64,000 bases of DNA from Bryobacterales bacterium (GTDB lineage: Bacteria; Acidobacteriota; Terriglobia; Bryobacterales; Bryobacteraceae): contig PLRS01000036.1 in the NCBI GenBank assembly GCA_003164035.1, positions 42,835 to 106,834 of the forward strand, written 5' to 3'. Numbering within the stretch: the stretch's first letter is position 1; every line of letters starts with the position of its first letter. Of this stretch, positions 50,994 through 59,113 are shown piece by piece. The translations under genes and the position numbers were made by a program. Below the pieces are notes generated by a model. It searched no databases and was not told where the DNA came from. It saw only the letters and a list, made by a program, of their open reading frames with translations.

Positions 50994-51338
50994 ATGCTGA
51001 CACCGGGCATGGCGAAAAAGGTCACGATTCATCTGAACGAAGACACCAGTTCGCGAAGCGATTACTTGAGCGGCGCGATTCTTTCGCTGTTATTGCGGGA
51101 GGGCGTCGCCGGAGCGACGCTGGTGCGGCCGGAAGCGGGTTTCGGCTTTCACCACCGCATGCACAGCCAGGAGGGCGGCATCGATACCGCCCAACACATG
51201 CCGCTGCGCATCGAGTTTGTCGACGCCGCGCCCAACGTGGAGCGCCTTCTCCCTTCTCTCATGGAACTGGTGACGGACGGGCTGATCGAAGCTCATGACA
51301 CGGTTGTCCTGAAGATGGCCGTCGGAACGGCCCGATGA
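50994..51338 (+). CDS. DUF190 family PII-like protein
   Basis: The ATG at 50994 gives 114 residues. KKVTIHLNEDTSSRSDYLSG, AILSLLLREGVAGATLVRPE and FGFHHRMHSQ are characteristic of DUF190, a small trimeric relative of PII signalling proteins. LPLRIEFVDAAPNVERLLPS completes the ferredoxin-like fold. DUF190 proteins often accompany transporters such as CrcB fluoride channels; here the partner is an RND pump. The stop overlaps the next gene by 4 bp. A sensing or regulatory role at the pump is a reasonable inference. The frame opens earlier, at 50943, inside the hairpin region. Confidence 0.8.
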   Translation: MLTPGMAKKVTIHLNEDTSSRSDYLSGAILSLLLREGVAGATLVRPEAGFGFHHRMHSQEGGIDTAQHMPLRIEFVDAAPNVERLLPSLMELVTDGLIEAHDTVVLKMAVGTAR

Positions 51339-52618
51339 AGTCTCGCTATCTCCGCCCATTCGCCGCTGGCGTCCTTCTCTCTGCCGCCCTGTGGGGGCAG
51401 GCTCCGGTGGTGCCGCTAGCCCAGGCCGAACAGACGGCTTTGCGCAATCATCCGCGGATCGCCGTGGCGGCTCTCGAAGCCCAAGCCAGCCGATTCGCGG
51501 TCGACCAGGTTCGCGCCGCGTACGGCCCGGCGCTCTCGGGAAACGTCACGGGGGTTGGCACGGAGCACGGCTCGGTCTTATCCGCGGGCGCCGTCACCAC
51601 CTCGAGCATTTACAGCCGCGGCGCGAGCGGCATCGTGGCCAGCCAGCTCCTCACCGACTTCGGACGGACCGGCAGTCTTGAGCGAAGCGCCCAACTGCGC
51701 AACGCCTCGCGCAACCAGAACGTCGCCGACACTCGCGCTCAAATCCTAATCGAAGTGCAGCAGGCTTACTACCAGGCACTCGCTTCCGAATCGATTCTCA
51801 AAGTCGCTCAGGCCACCCTGGGTCTCCGCCGCCTGACTCTGCGTCAAGTCACCGCTTTGGCCCGGAGCTCCCTCCGCTCCACCGTGGACGTGGGCTTTGC
51901 GCAAGTGAACGTCTCTCAGGCCGAGCTCGACATGTTTCGAGCCGAAAACGACACCCGCGCCGGCCACGCCCGTCTGTCCGCCGCTATGGGTTATCAAAGC
52001 GACCAGCCGTTTGAATTGGCCGACGAGCCGCTGCCGCCGCCGCTCGATTCGGGCGACAACGGCCTGGTCGCCCAAGCCCTTCGCCAGCGGCCGGACATGG
52101 CCGCGCTGCGCCTGAATCGCGACGCTCTCGCCAGCTTCGCCGAAGCGGAAAAACGGCTTCGCAATCCCACCGTCTCCGCCGCCGCGGTGGCCGGCGCCGC
52201 CCCGGTCAGGGACGATCGTCTGGCTAGGAACTACGCCGCCGCCGGCGTCAACATGAGTATCCCCGTATTAAACGGCGGCCTGTTCAAGGCGCGGCGCGAA
52301 GAAGCCGAGTCGCACACCGCCGCGGCGGATAAGGCCGTCGAGGACCTTACGGTTCGCATTGCGCGCGACGTTCGGGTGGCGTGGCTCGATGCCACCGACG
52401 CCTTTCGCCGGCTGGACGTCACCGCCCGCATGGTCGCGGAAGCCGACGAAGCGCTGCGCCTGGCCCAGGCCCGCTATGACAACGCCCTGGGCAGTATCGT
52501 CGAGCTCAACCAGGCGCAGTGGAACCAGACTTCGGCCCAGATCGCCGCCGCGTCGGCCAAATACGAATATCTGAGCCGGCGGGCCGCGCTCAACTACGCC
52601 TTGGGTGTTTTGCGATGA
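51335..52618 (+). CDS. TolC-like outer membrane efflux protein
   Basis: A 427-residue outer membrane factor with a signal peptide (RPFAAGVLLSAALWGQAP). Two copies of the OEP helical repeat are visible (LAQAEQTALRNHPRIAVAAL to YYQALASESILKVAQATLGL; LVAQALRQRPDMAALRLNRD to VRVAWLDATDAFRRLDV) with tunnel and barrel segments (GASGIVASQLLTDFGRTGSL; VNMSIPVLNGGLFKARREEA). It supplies the exit duct for the fusion protein and pump that follow, with 4-bp overlaps on both sides. Confidence 0.87.
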   Translation: MKSRYLRPFAAGVLLSAALWGQAPVVPLAQAEQTALRNHPRIAVAALEAQASRFAVDQVRAAYGPALSGNVTGVGTEHGSVLSAGAVTTSSIYSRGASGIVASQLLTDFGRTGSLERSAQLRNASRNQNVADTRAQILIEVQQAYYQALASESILKVAQATLGLRRLTLRQVTALARSSLRSTVDVGFAQVNVSQAELDMFRAENDTRAGHARLSAAMGYQSDQPFELADEPLPPPLDSGDNGLVAQALRQRPDMAALRLNRDALASFAEAEKRLRNPTVSAAAVAGAAPVRDDRLARNYAAAGVNMSIPVLNGGLFKARREEAESHTAAADKAVEDLTVRIARDVRVAWLDATDAFRRLDVTARMVAEADEALRLAQARYDNALGSIVELNQAQWNQTSAQIAAASAKYEYLSRRAALNYALGVLR

Positions 52619-53859
52619 GTCATATGACACGGGAAAACCGACGCCTTCTGATTGTATGCGGCATCGTCTCTTCGATGCTGGCCGCCTCTTCCTGCGCCCG
52701 CGGCGGCGCCCAGACATCCGCCGCCGCCGCCGAGCCGCGAACCGTGGCCGTTGCCGCCGCCAGCCGTGCCGATCTGTCCGCCGACATGGTCTTGACCGCG
52801 GAATTCGAGCCGTTCCAGGAGGTCGATGTCATGGCAAAAGTCTCGGGCTACATCCGCGAGATTAAGGTCGACATCGGGGACCGCGTGCGCGACGGGCAAC
52901 TGCTGGCGACGCTCGAAATCCCGGAAATGCAGGACGATCTCACCCGCGCGGCCGCGGCCATCGAAGAGGCCAACGCGGAACTGGCGGCGGCGCGCGACGA
53001 GCTGCAACGCACCGAGTCGGCCCACCAGATGGCTCATCTGTCGTACTCGCGAATTTTGGAAGTTTCGAAAAGCGAGCGGGGACTGGTTCCGCAGCAGGAG
53101 GTCGACGAAGTCCATTCTCGCGATCTGGTGGCCGAAGCGCAGGTATCTGCCGCCAGGTCGCGTGTCACCGCGTGCGAGCAGCGCATACGCGTCTCCCAAG
53201 CCGAACAGGCCCGGTTCAAGACCTTGTATCGATATGCCGTCATCACCGCGCCTTTCGAGGGCGTCGTCACCAAGCGGTACGCCAATACGGGCTCGCTGAT
53301 TCAGGCCGGCACTGCCTCGCAAACACAGGCCATGCCGGTCGTCCGCCTTTCCCAAAACGATCTGCTTCGACTGGCCTTGCCGGTCCCCGAATCGGAGGTT
53401 CCCCTGGTTCGTCTCGGCGCGCCGGTGGACGTGCGCGTGCCCGCGCTCGACCGGACGTTTCCCGGGCGAGTGGCCCGTTTTGCCGACAAGGTGGATCAGT
53501 CCACGCGAACCATGAAGACCGAGGTGGATGTGCCGAACCCCAAACTGGAGCTGGTGCCGGGAATGTATGCCGAAGTGGATCTCGAAACCGAGCGGCGGAA
53601 GAACGTTCTCTCGGTCCCCATGGAAGCCGTCGACGGCGCGGGCGGCGACACTCGCGTTTTCGCCGTGCGGGCATCCGGATCGATTGAAATCGTTCCGGTC
53701 CGCCTCGGCATCGAGACCGCGCATCGGGTCGAGATCCGGTCCGGGGAAATTGCCGAAGGAGACCCGGTGGTGGTGGGATCTCGCGCCGGACTGAAACAGG
53801 GCGACAAGGTTCAGGCCAGAGCCGTCGCGCTGGCCGGCGGCGCCTCGCCCAAGGATTAG
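52615..53859 (+). CDS. RND-type membrane fusion lipoprotein
   Basis: The ATG at 52615 gives 414 residues. A lipobox (MLAASSCARGG) suggests anchoring to the inner membrane. Barrel-sandwich halves are VDVMAKVSGYIREIKVDIGD and FKTLYRYAVITAPFEGVVTK, joined by a helical hairpin (AAAAIEEANAELAAARDELQ). The beta-barrel (PESEVPLVRLGAPVDVRVPA) and membrane-proximal domain (VLSVPMEAVDGAGGDTRVFA) follow. It is the adaptor of the pump encoded 9 bp downstream. Confidence 0.88.
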   Translation: MSHMTRENRRLLIVCGIVSSMLAASSCARGGAQTSAAAAEPRTVAVAAASRADLSADMVLTAEFEPFQEVDVMAKVSGYIREIKVDIGDRVRDGQLLATLEIPEMQDDLTRAAAAIEEANAELAAARDELQRTESAHQMAHLSYSRILEVSKSERGLVPQQEVDEVHSRDLVAEAQVSAARSRVTACEQRIRVSQAEQARFKTLYRYAVITAPFEGVVTKRYANTGSLIQAGTASQTQAMPVVRLSQNDLLRLALPVPESEVPLVRLGAPVDVRVPALDRTFPGRVARFADKVDQSTRTMKTEVDVPNPKLELVPGMYAEVDLETERRKNVLSVPMEAVDGAGGDTRVFAVRASGSIEIVPVRLGIETAHRVEIRSGEIAEGDPVVVGSRAGLKQGDKVQARAVALAGGASPKD

Positions 53860-53867
53860 CCCCTCCC

Positions 53868-56800
53868 ATGTCTCGCTTCGCCATCAACACTCCGTACCTG
53901 GTCGTCGTCGTCTGCCTGATCGTCGCCATTCTGGGCTCGGTCGGCGCCGCGCGAATGCCGGTGGACATGTTCCCCGCCATGAACATTCCCGTGGTTGTGG
54001 TGGCTACGTTTTATTCTGGCATGCCCCCGGAGCAAATCGAAGGAGATATCACCTATCACCTGGAACGCTTCTTCACCTTTGCCAGCGGCATCGATCACAT
54101 CGAATCCCGTTCGTTGAACGGCGTGAGCATCATCCGTGTGTATTTTCAGCCCGACACCAACGCGGATATCGACGCCGCCACCATCGCCAATCTGGCCGTC
54201 TCGGATATGAAAGACCTGCCCCCGGGAACCTTGCCTCCGGTGGTGCTCAAATCCGACGCCTCCAGCCTTCCCGTGTGTCTGGTCACCATGAATGGCGAAG
54301 GAATGAGCGACGGCAACCTGAAAGACATCGCGCAAAACTTCGTCCGCAATCAACTGGCGAGCGTTCACGGCGCATCCATCCCGCAGCCGTTTGGCGGCCC
54401 GTGGCGTCAAATCCAGTTCTACGTGGATCCCTCCAAGCTGGAGGCCCGGCAGATCAGCCCCATGGACGTGGTGCGGGCACTCAGTCAGGCGAACGTCATT
54501 CTCCCCGCCGGCGACGTCCAGATCGGCAACCTCGACTACAACGTTTACTCCAACGCCCAATTCAATCTCAACGACGCCAACCGCTATCCCGTCAAGATTA
54601 ACGGCGAAAACCCGGTCCTCATGTCGGACGTCGGCCAGCTCCGCGATGCCCATGCTACCCAGTACAACGTGGTCCACGTAAACGGCCAGCGTTCGGTCTA
54701 TCTCCCCGTGATGAAGCAAGGCGGCGATTCCAATACCATCGCCATCGTCGATGGGGTTCGCAGCACCGTCACTCATCTGGTCGATGTGCCGCCGCAGATG
54801 AAGACGGGCGTCGTTTTCGATCAATCCCGATTCGTGCGAACGGCAATCGAGACGCTGCTCCACGAAGGCGGTATCGGGCTCTTCCTCACCTGCGTCATGA
54901 TTCTGATGTTTCTCGGCAGCCTCCGGGCCACGGTTGCGGTCTTCTTCTCTATCCCCCTTTCCGTCTGCGCAACGCTGCTGGCCCTCCAACTGGGCGGCTC
55001 CTCGATCAACAGCATGGTGCTGGGGGGACTCGCCCTCGCGCTCTCGCGCCTGATCGACAATTCCGTGGTCGTGCTGGAGAACATCTACCGTCACCTCGAA
55101 ATGGGCGAGCCGCGCCGCGTCGCGGCCGAAACCGGCGGCAAGGAAGTCGCCCTCCCGGTGCTGGCGTCCACGCTCACCACCGTCGTCGTCTTCTTTCCCG
55201 TCACCCTGCTGGCCGGCGTCAGCAAGTTTCTATTTTCGGCAATGGCTCTGGCAGTGGTTGTCTCGCTGTTCGCGTCTTACTTCGTCGCCATGACCGTGGT
55301 GCCTCTGTTTTGCGCGCGTTACCTGACCATCGAAACCGCGGAGCGTCTGGGCGTAGTGGTTTCGGGCGATGCCCGCGAGCTTGCCGAATACCAGGCCGGC
55401 CGCGCGGCGCGCTTCCACGCCGCTTTCCAGGCGGCGTTCAACCGCGTGCTGGCATGGTATGAAACCCTCGTCCAGCGCCTTCTCCACCTGCCTGTAACCG
55501 TGCTGGCCCTCTTCTTCATGGCCTTCGCCGCCAGCCTGCTGCTATACGGCAGGCTTGGCTTCGCTTATTTTCCCCAGACCGACGCGGGTCAGTTTGTGAT
55601 TACCTTCAAAGCGCCGCCCGGAACCAGACTCACCGTCACCGAAAAGGAAGTCGCCGATCTGGAAACTCTGATCCGGCAGGTCGTCAGACCCGAAGACTTG
55701 GCCATCCTGGTCGATAACATCGGCGTCGACAATGGCTTCTCCGCCGTTTACACGTCGAATGCCGCCATGCATACCGGCTTCGTTCAGGTCGGGCTCCAGC
55801 CCGGACATCGCACCGGCAGCTATGAGTACATTCGGGAAATCAAAAGGCGAATGGCCGAAGAGATGCCGCGGATCACGCCGTTTTTCTCCACTGGCAGCCT
55901 GGTGGATGCCGTGGTCGCCATGGGTGCGCCGGCGCCGATCGACATACAGGTCGTCGGCGCGAACTTAGATGCCGACGATAGAGTCGCCCAGGGCATCGCC
56001 GCCAAGCTCCGGGAATCGCCGGAAATCGCCGACGTCTTCATGCCCCAGGATCTCGATTACCCTTCTCTTCGGATCGACGTCGACCGCCTTCACGCCGCCA
56101 AGCTCGGCTTGACCGAGCGCGAGGTATTGACCAACGTGATTACCTCTCTCACCTCTAACCAGATGATCGCTCCCAACCTGTGGATCGATCCCCGTAATGG
56201 GAATAACTACTTCCTGACCGTTCAGTATCCCGAGGCTCAAATTCATTCTATCCAGGACCTGCGGTCTATTCCACTGCATGCCGACAGGTTCGCCGAGCCG
56301 ACCCGCCTGGACATGGTCGCCAAGATCGAACGCATCCAGGCGCCGACCGAAGTGGATCACTACCAGATCCGCCGCAAGCTCGATATTTATGCGCGTCCGG
56401 CTGGCGAGAACCTCGGAGCCGCGGCCGACCGCGTGCGCGCCGCCATTGCGCACGAAGAGATTCCGGCGAACGTAAACGTGGCTGTCCGGGGCAGCGCCGA
56501 GGCCATGGACGCTTCTTTCAGAAGTTTCGCCTTCGGCCTGACTCTCTCTGTCGTCCTGCTTTACCTGATTCTCGTCGCTCAGTTCCGGTCGTTCACCGAC
56601 CCCTTCATTATTCTGCTGGCTCTTCCGCCTGGTATCTCGGGCGTGTTGATCGTTCTCGTCCTGACCGGGACGACGCTGAACGTCATGTCTCTCATGGGTG
56701 TCGTAATGCTCGCCGGAATCGCTATGTCGAACAGTATTCTGATCGTCGAATTCGCTCACCATCTCAGGAGCGAGGGCCGCCAGGCGGGCGAAGCCGTCGT

Positions 56801-57020
56801 GGAAGCCTGCCGCGTGCGTCTGCGGCCCATCCTGATGACGTCGCTCGCCACTATCGTCGGCCTGCTGCCGATGGCGCTGAAGCTGGGCGAAGGCAGCGAA
56901 TCGTACGCGCCGCTGGCTCGCGCGCTGATCGGCGGATTGACCGCCTCGGTCCTGCTGACCGTATTCCTGGTACCCGCGGGATTTTACCTGGCGTACCGCG
57001 ATCCCGAGCCGCGACCGTAA
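53868..57020 (+). CDS. RND efflux pump, HAE1/MdtB type
   Basis: A 1050-residue inner-membrane transporter with the twofold RND layout. N-terminus: SRFAINTPYLVVVVCLIVAI and RMPVDMFPAMNIPVVVVATF. TM4 region: GGLALALSRLIDNSVVVLEN, in which the Arg and Asp/Asn replace the usual paired Asp of drug pumps. Porter domain motif: IVEFAHHLRSEGRQAGEAVV follows TM11. The substrate class (drug, metal or lipid) is not fixed by sequence; neighbouring metal-type two-component genes favour a toxic ion or compound. The stop codon falls inside a family C repeat. Confidence 0.87.
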   Translation: MSRFAINTPYLVVVVCLIVAILGSVGAARMPVDMFPAMNIPVVVVATFYSGMPPEQIEGDITYHLERFFTFASGIDHIESRSLNGVSIIRVYFQPDTNADIDAATIANLAVSDMKDLPPGTLPPVVLKSDASSLPVCLVTMNGEGMSDGNLKDIAQNFVRNQLASVHGASIPQPFGGPWRQIQFYVDPSKLEARQISPMDVVRALSQANVILPAGDVQIGNLDYNVYSNAQFNLNDANRYPVKINGENPVLMSDVGQLRDAHATQYNVVHVNGQRSVYLPVMKQGGDSNTIAIVDGVRSTVTHLVDVPPQMKTGVVFDQSRFVRTAIETLLHEGGIGLFLTCVMILMFLGSLRATVAVFFSIPLSVCATLLALQLGGSSINSMVLGGLALALSRLIDNSVVVLENIYRHLEMGEPRRVAAETGGKEVALPVLASTLTTVVVFFPVTLLAGVSKFLFSAMALAVVVSLFASYFVAMTVVPLFCARYLTIETAERLGVVVSGDARELAEYQAGRAARFHAAFQAAFNRVLAWYETLVQRLLHLPVTVLALFFMAFAASLLLYGRLGFAYFPQTDAGQFVITFKAPPGTRLTVTEKEVADLETLIRQVVRPEDLAILVDNIGVDNGFSAVYTSNAAMHTGFVQVGLQPGHRTGSYEYIREIKRRMAEEMPRITPFFSTGSLVDAVVAMGAPAPIDIQVVGANLDADDRVAQGIAAKLRESPEIADVFMPQDLDYPSLRIDVDRLHAAKLGLTEREVLTNVITSLTSNQMIAPNLWIDPRNGNNYFLTVQYPEAQIHSIQDLRSIPLHADRFAEPTRLDMVAKIERIQAPTEVDHYQIRRKLDIYARPAGENLGAAADRVRAAIAHEEIPANVNVAVRGSAEAMDASFRSFAFGLTLSVVLLYLILVAQFRSFTDPFIILLALPPGISGVLIVLVLTGTTLNVMSLMGVVMLAGIAMSNSILIVEFAHHLRSEGRQAGEAVVEACRVRLRPILMTSLATIVGLLPMALKLGEGSESYAPLARALIGGLTASVLLTVFLVPAGFYLAYRDPEPRP

Positions 57021-57034
57021 GGGAGCGGTCGCCG
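57003..57034. repeat. Partial palindromic repeat, family C, supplying the pump stop codon
   Basis: CCGAGCCGCGACCGTAAGGG followed by AGCGGTCGCC. The TAA in its middle is the stop codon of the RND pump gene, so the last residues (EPRP) are repeat-encoded. Confidence 0.7.
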
Positions 57035-57087
57035 GTAACTGAAGTCATGCTTTCGTATCCGTCAGTAACAAGGAGGAATTCTACCCC

Positions 57088-57684
57088 ATGCGAGCTTTGC
57101 TTATTCACTTATCGTCTTTCACGCTGGCCGCCGGTCTGTTAGTGTTTCCGGCAGGCGCACAGGCCAAAGACAAGAAGGTCAAACCAGCTCCCAAAGAGCC
57201 GCAGGATGCGATCGAAGTCGTCGGACATATCGCGTCCGCAAACGGGCCCGTCACCCGCTTTCTTTTCACCCAGCACTACAGCAGCTATTACTTATACGCC
57301 GAACACGATGGCGGCCGAAACGTCACCCTCATTGACGTCACTAGAACCGGACAGCCCGTCGTATTGACCGACGTTTCCTATCCCGTGGACGGCGGCTCCG
57401 GCAGTCTGTTCGCCGTGGCCGGCACGGCTGCGCTTGTCACCGAAGCCCAGAGCGGTTCCACATCCTCGCCGGCGAGCCAGACGGTCCGCATCATGGATTT
57501 CTCCGATCCGCGGCACCCGAAAGTCGCCCGCGAATTCGCCGGCGTGACGGCGATGAGCCGTGACGAACGGCGCGGCCTGATCTTTGTCGCCAACCCGGAG
57601 GGCATCTGGATTTTGCACCAGAGCTTCGCGGAAGACCCGGAAGTGCAGAAGGCATACGCCTATCGTGTGATGTACGACCACTAA
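57088..57684 (+). CDS. Secreted LVIVD/propeller-like protein
   Basis: An ATG at 57088 with AAGGAGGAATT upstream gives 198 residues. Signal peptide: ALLIHLSSFTLAAGLLVFPA. The mature part starts with a Lys/Pro-rich linker (KDKKVKPAPKEPQDAI) and then shows beta-propeller-like blades (YYLYAEHDGGRNVTLIDVTR; QTVRIMDFSDPRHPKVAREF; GLIFVANPEGIWILHQS), as in LVIVD-repeat or lactonase-like proteins. Too short for a full propeller, so it may oligomerise. Function unknown. Confidence 0.65.
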   Translation: MRALLIHLSSFTLAAGLLVFPAGAQAKDKKVKPAPKEPQDAIEVVGHIASANGPVTRFLFTQHYSSYYLYAEHDGGRNVTLIDVTRTGQPVVLTDVSYPVDGGSGSLFAVAGTAALVTEAQSGSTSSPASQTVRIMDFSDPRHPKVAREFAGVTAMSRDERRGLIFVANPEGIWILHQSFAEDPEVQKAYAYRVMYDH

Positions 57685-57699
57685 CTACCCGCCAGACCG

Positions 57700-57755
57700 A
57701 CGTGGCGCACGCACTCGTGCAGGCGCAGGGCACGCACTCGTGCGTGCGCCACGTC
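57700..57755. repeat. Palindromic repeat, family B (short form)
   Basis: ACGTGGCGCACGCACTCGTG at 57700 and its near-complement ending GTGCGTGCGCCACGT at 57754, with a ten-base loop. It lies between two convergent genes. Confidence 0.8.
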
Positions 57756-57771
57756 GGGACTTAGTGAACAC

Positions 57772-59043
57772 CTATAGGCGCTTTTCGGTCGTATTGGCCT
57801 GCCCGCTCCGTCCGAGTTTTCCCAACTGCTTCTGCGCCAGGCGGCTCCATTTGGCGATGTAGCGCCGTCGATACCTCGGCGCCGTTCTGGCGGATTCAAC
57901 CGCTCGGGCATACATTTCGCGCGCCGCGCCGCCGTCTCCCAGTCCCTGCAGCGCCTGCCCGTAGTAGAACAGACCCTCGGTGTCGTAAGGCCGCCGCTCC
58001 ACGTACACGGAGAGCTCATCGCGGGCCTCCTTGAATTGCCGGTTTGCCAGGTAGACCGCGCCCAGTTCGCGGAGAATCTCGCTCAGGCTGAACTTTTCGT
58101 CCTGATCCACAACCGTCTGAAAGTGTGCGAGCGCATCGGTGAGCCGGCCCTGCTCGCGCGCAATGCGGCCCAACTGAAAATGAGCGTCGGTTTCCGACGG
58201 GTCGATGGCAACGGCATTCTGAAACCGCTGAATCGCCTCGGCCGTCGACCGCCGCTGCTGGTAAATCAAGCCGAGCTGATACTGCGCCTCGGCGTCGTGT
58301 GGATTGATGGCGGAAGCTTCCAGCATGCGGCGAAAGTTCTGCCGGCTTCGCAGACCCGCGCCCACACTGGCAAACTCGCCGCGGAGGTAGTAAAACGCGT
58401 AGAAGAGAAAGAACGGGGACGCCAGCCATCCGAAAAGAAATCGCAGCGGCGCCCAAAGCACGGCCGCCGCCACAACCGGAATCGAGGAGAGGCAAACCGC
58501 TGCCACGGCCACCCCGTTTTCAACGCCGAAGACGGTTCGGACGGCGAAGAACATCAGCACCGCAAAGTAGACAAGCGCTAGCAGGGCAACCGCGCCCAGC
58601 ACCGGAAATGGCGCCACCCAGCCCGCCAGCACCACCGGAATCTCCGCCGCCGCCCATGCCATGGAAGCGCAGGTGAGCAGCGGCGAATAGTCGCGGTGAA
58701 AGACCATCCCCAACCCTCCGAGCCGGCCGGCCAAATTAGCCGCGAGCAGCGTTCCCGGAACGTAAATCGCCGCCAGGACCAGAAGGGGCGTGTAGAAACT
58801 GAACGACCACTGAGGCCGAACCTGAACCACGCGTAGGGGCGCTTCGCCCGGCTCGGCGCCAGGCTGAGTAACCACGACGGGCACCTGCAAAACGGGCGGC
58901 CTCACGGTCGACCCGAACAGCAGCGATACCGCCAGCACGGCCAGGCTGGCGAAAAGCAGGCTGCCTCGATCCAGAATGCCGCTCATCGCGGAGGCCGGCT
59001 GCCACAACAAGCGCAACAGCAGCTTCGAATTCTCGAATACCAT
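57772..59043 (-). CDS. Membrane protein with Yip1-like N-terminus and TPR C-terminus
   Basis: A 423-residue protein. Five or so transmembrane helices (about residues 28-220; RGSLLFASLAVLAVSLLFGS, VLGAVALLALVYFAVLMFFA and others) resemble Yip1-type domains. From about residue 250 come TPR units: NPHDAEAQYQLGLIYQQRRS, DPSETDAHFQLGRIAREQGR, EILRELGAVYLANRQFKEAR and LFYYGQALQGLGDGGAAREM. It is probably a scaffold at the inner membrane. Divergent from the GH2 gene with only 70 bp between. Function unknown. Confidence 0.7.
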   Translation of the reverse strand: MVFENSKLLLRLLWQPASAMSGILDRGSLLFASLAVLAVSLLFGSTVRPPVLQVPVVVTQPGAEPGEAPLRVVQVRPQWSFSFYTPLLVLAAIYVPGTLLAANLAGRLGGLGMVFHRDYSPLLTCASMAWAAAEIPVVLAGWVAPFPVLGAVALLALVYFAVLMFFAVRTVFGVENGVAVAAVCLSSIPVVAAAVLWAPLRFLFGWLASPFFLFYAFYYLRGEFASVGAGLRSRQNFRRMLEASAINPHDAEAQYQLGLIYQQRRSTAEAIQRFQNAVAIDPSETDAHFQLGRIAREQGRLTDALAHFQTVVDQDEKFSLSEILRELGAVYLANRQFKEARDELSVYVERRPYDTEGLFYYGQALQGLGDGGAAREMYARAVESARTAPRYRRRYIAKWSRLAQKQLGKLGRSGQANTTEKRL

Positions 59044-59113
59044 GAACAGTTCAGGATATCAGCGATATCGAAATCGTAGTCGCGATACCCCGCACCGCAA
59101 GGGGAGGGAGAAT

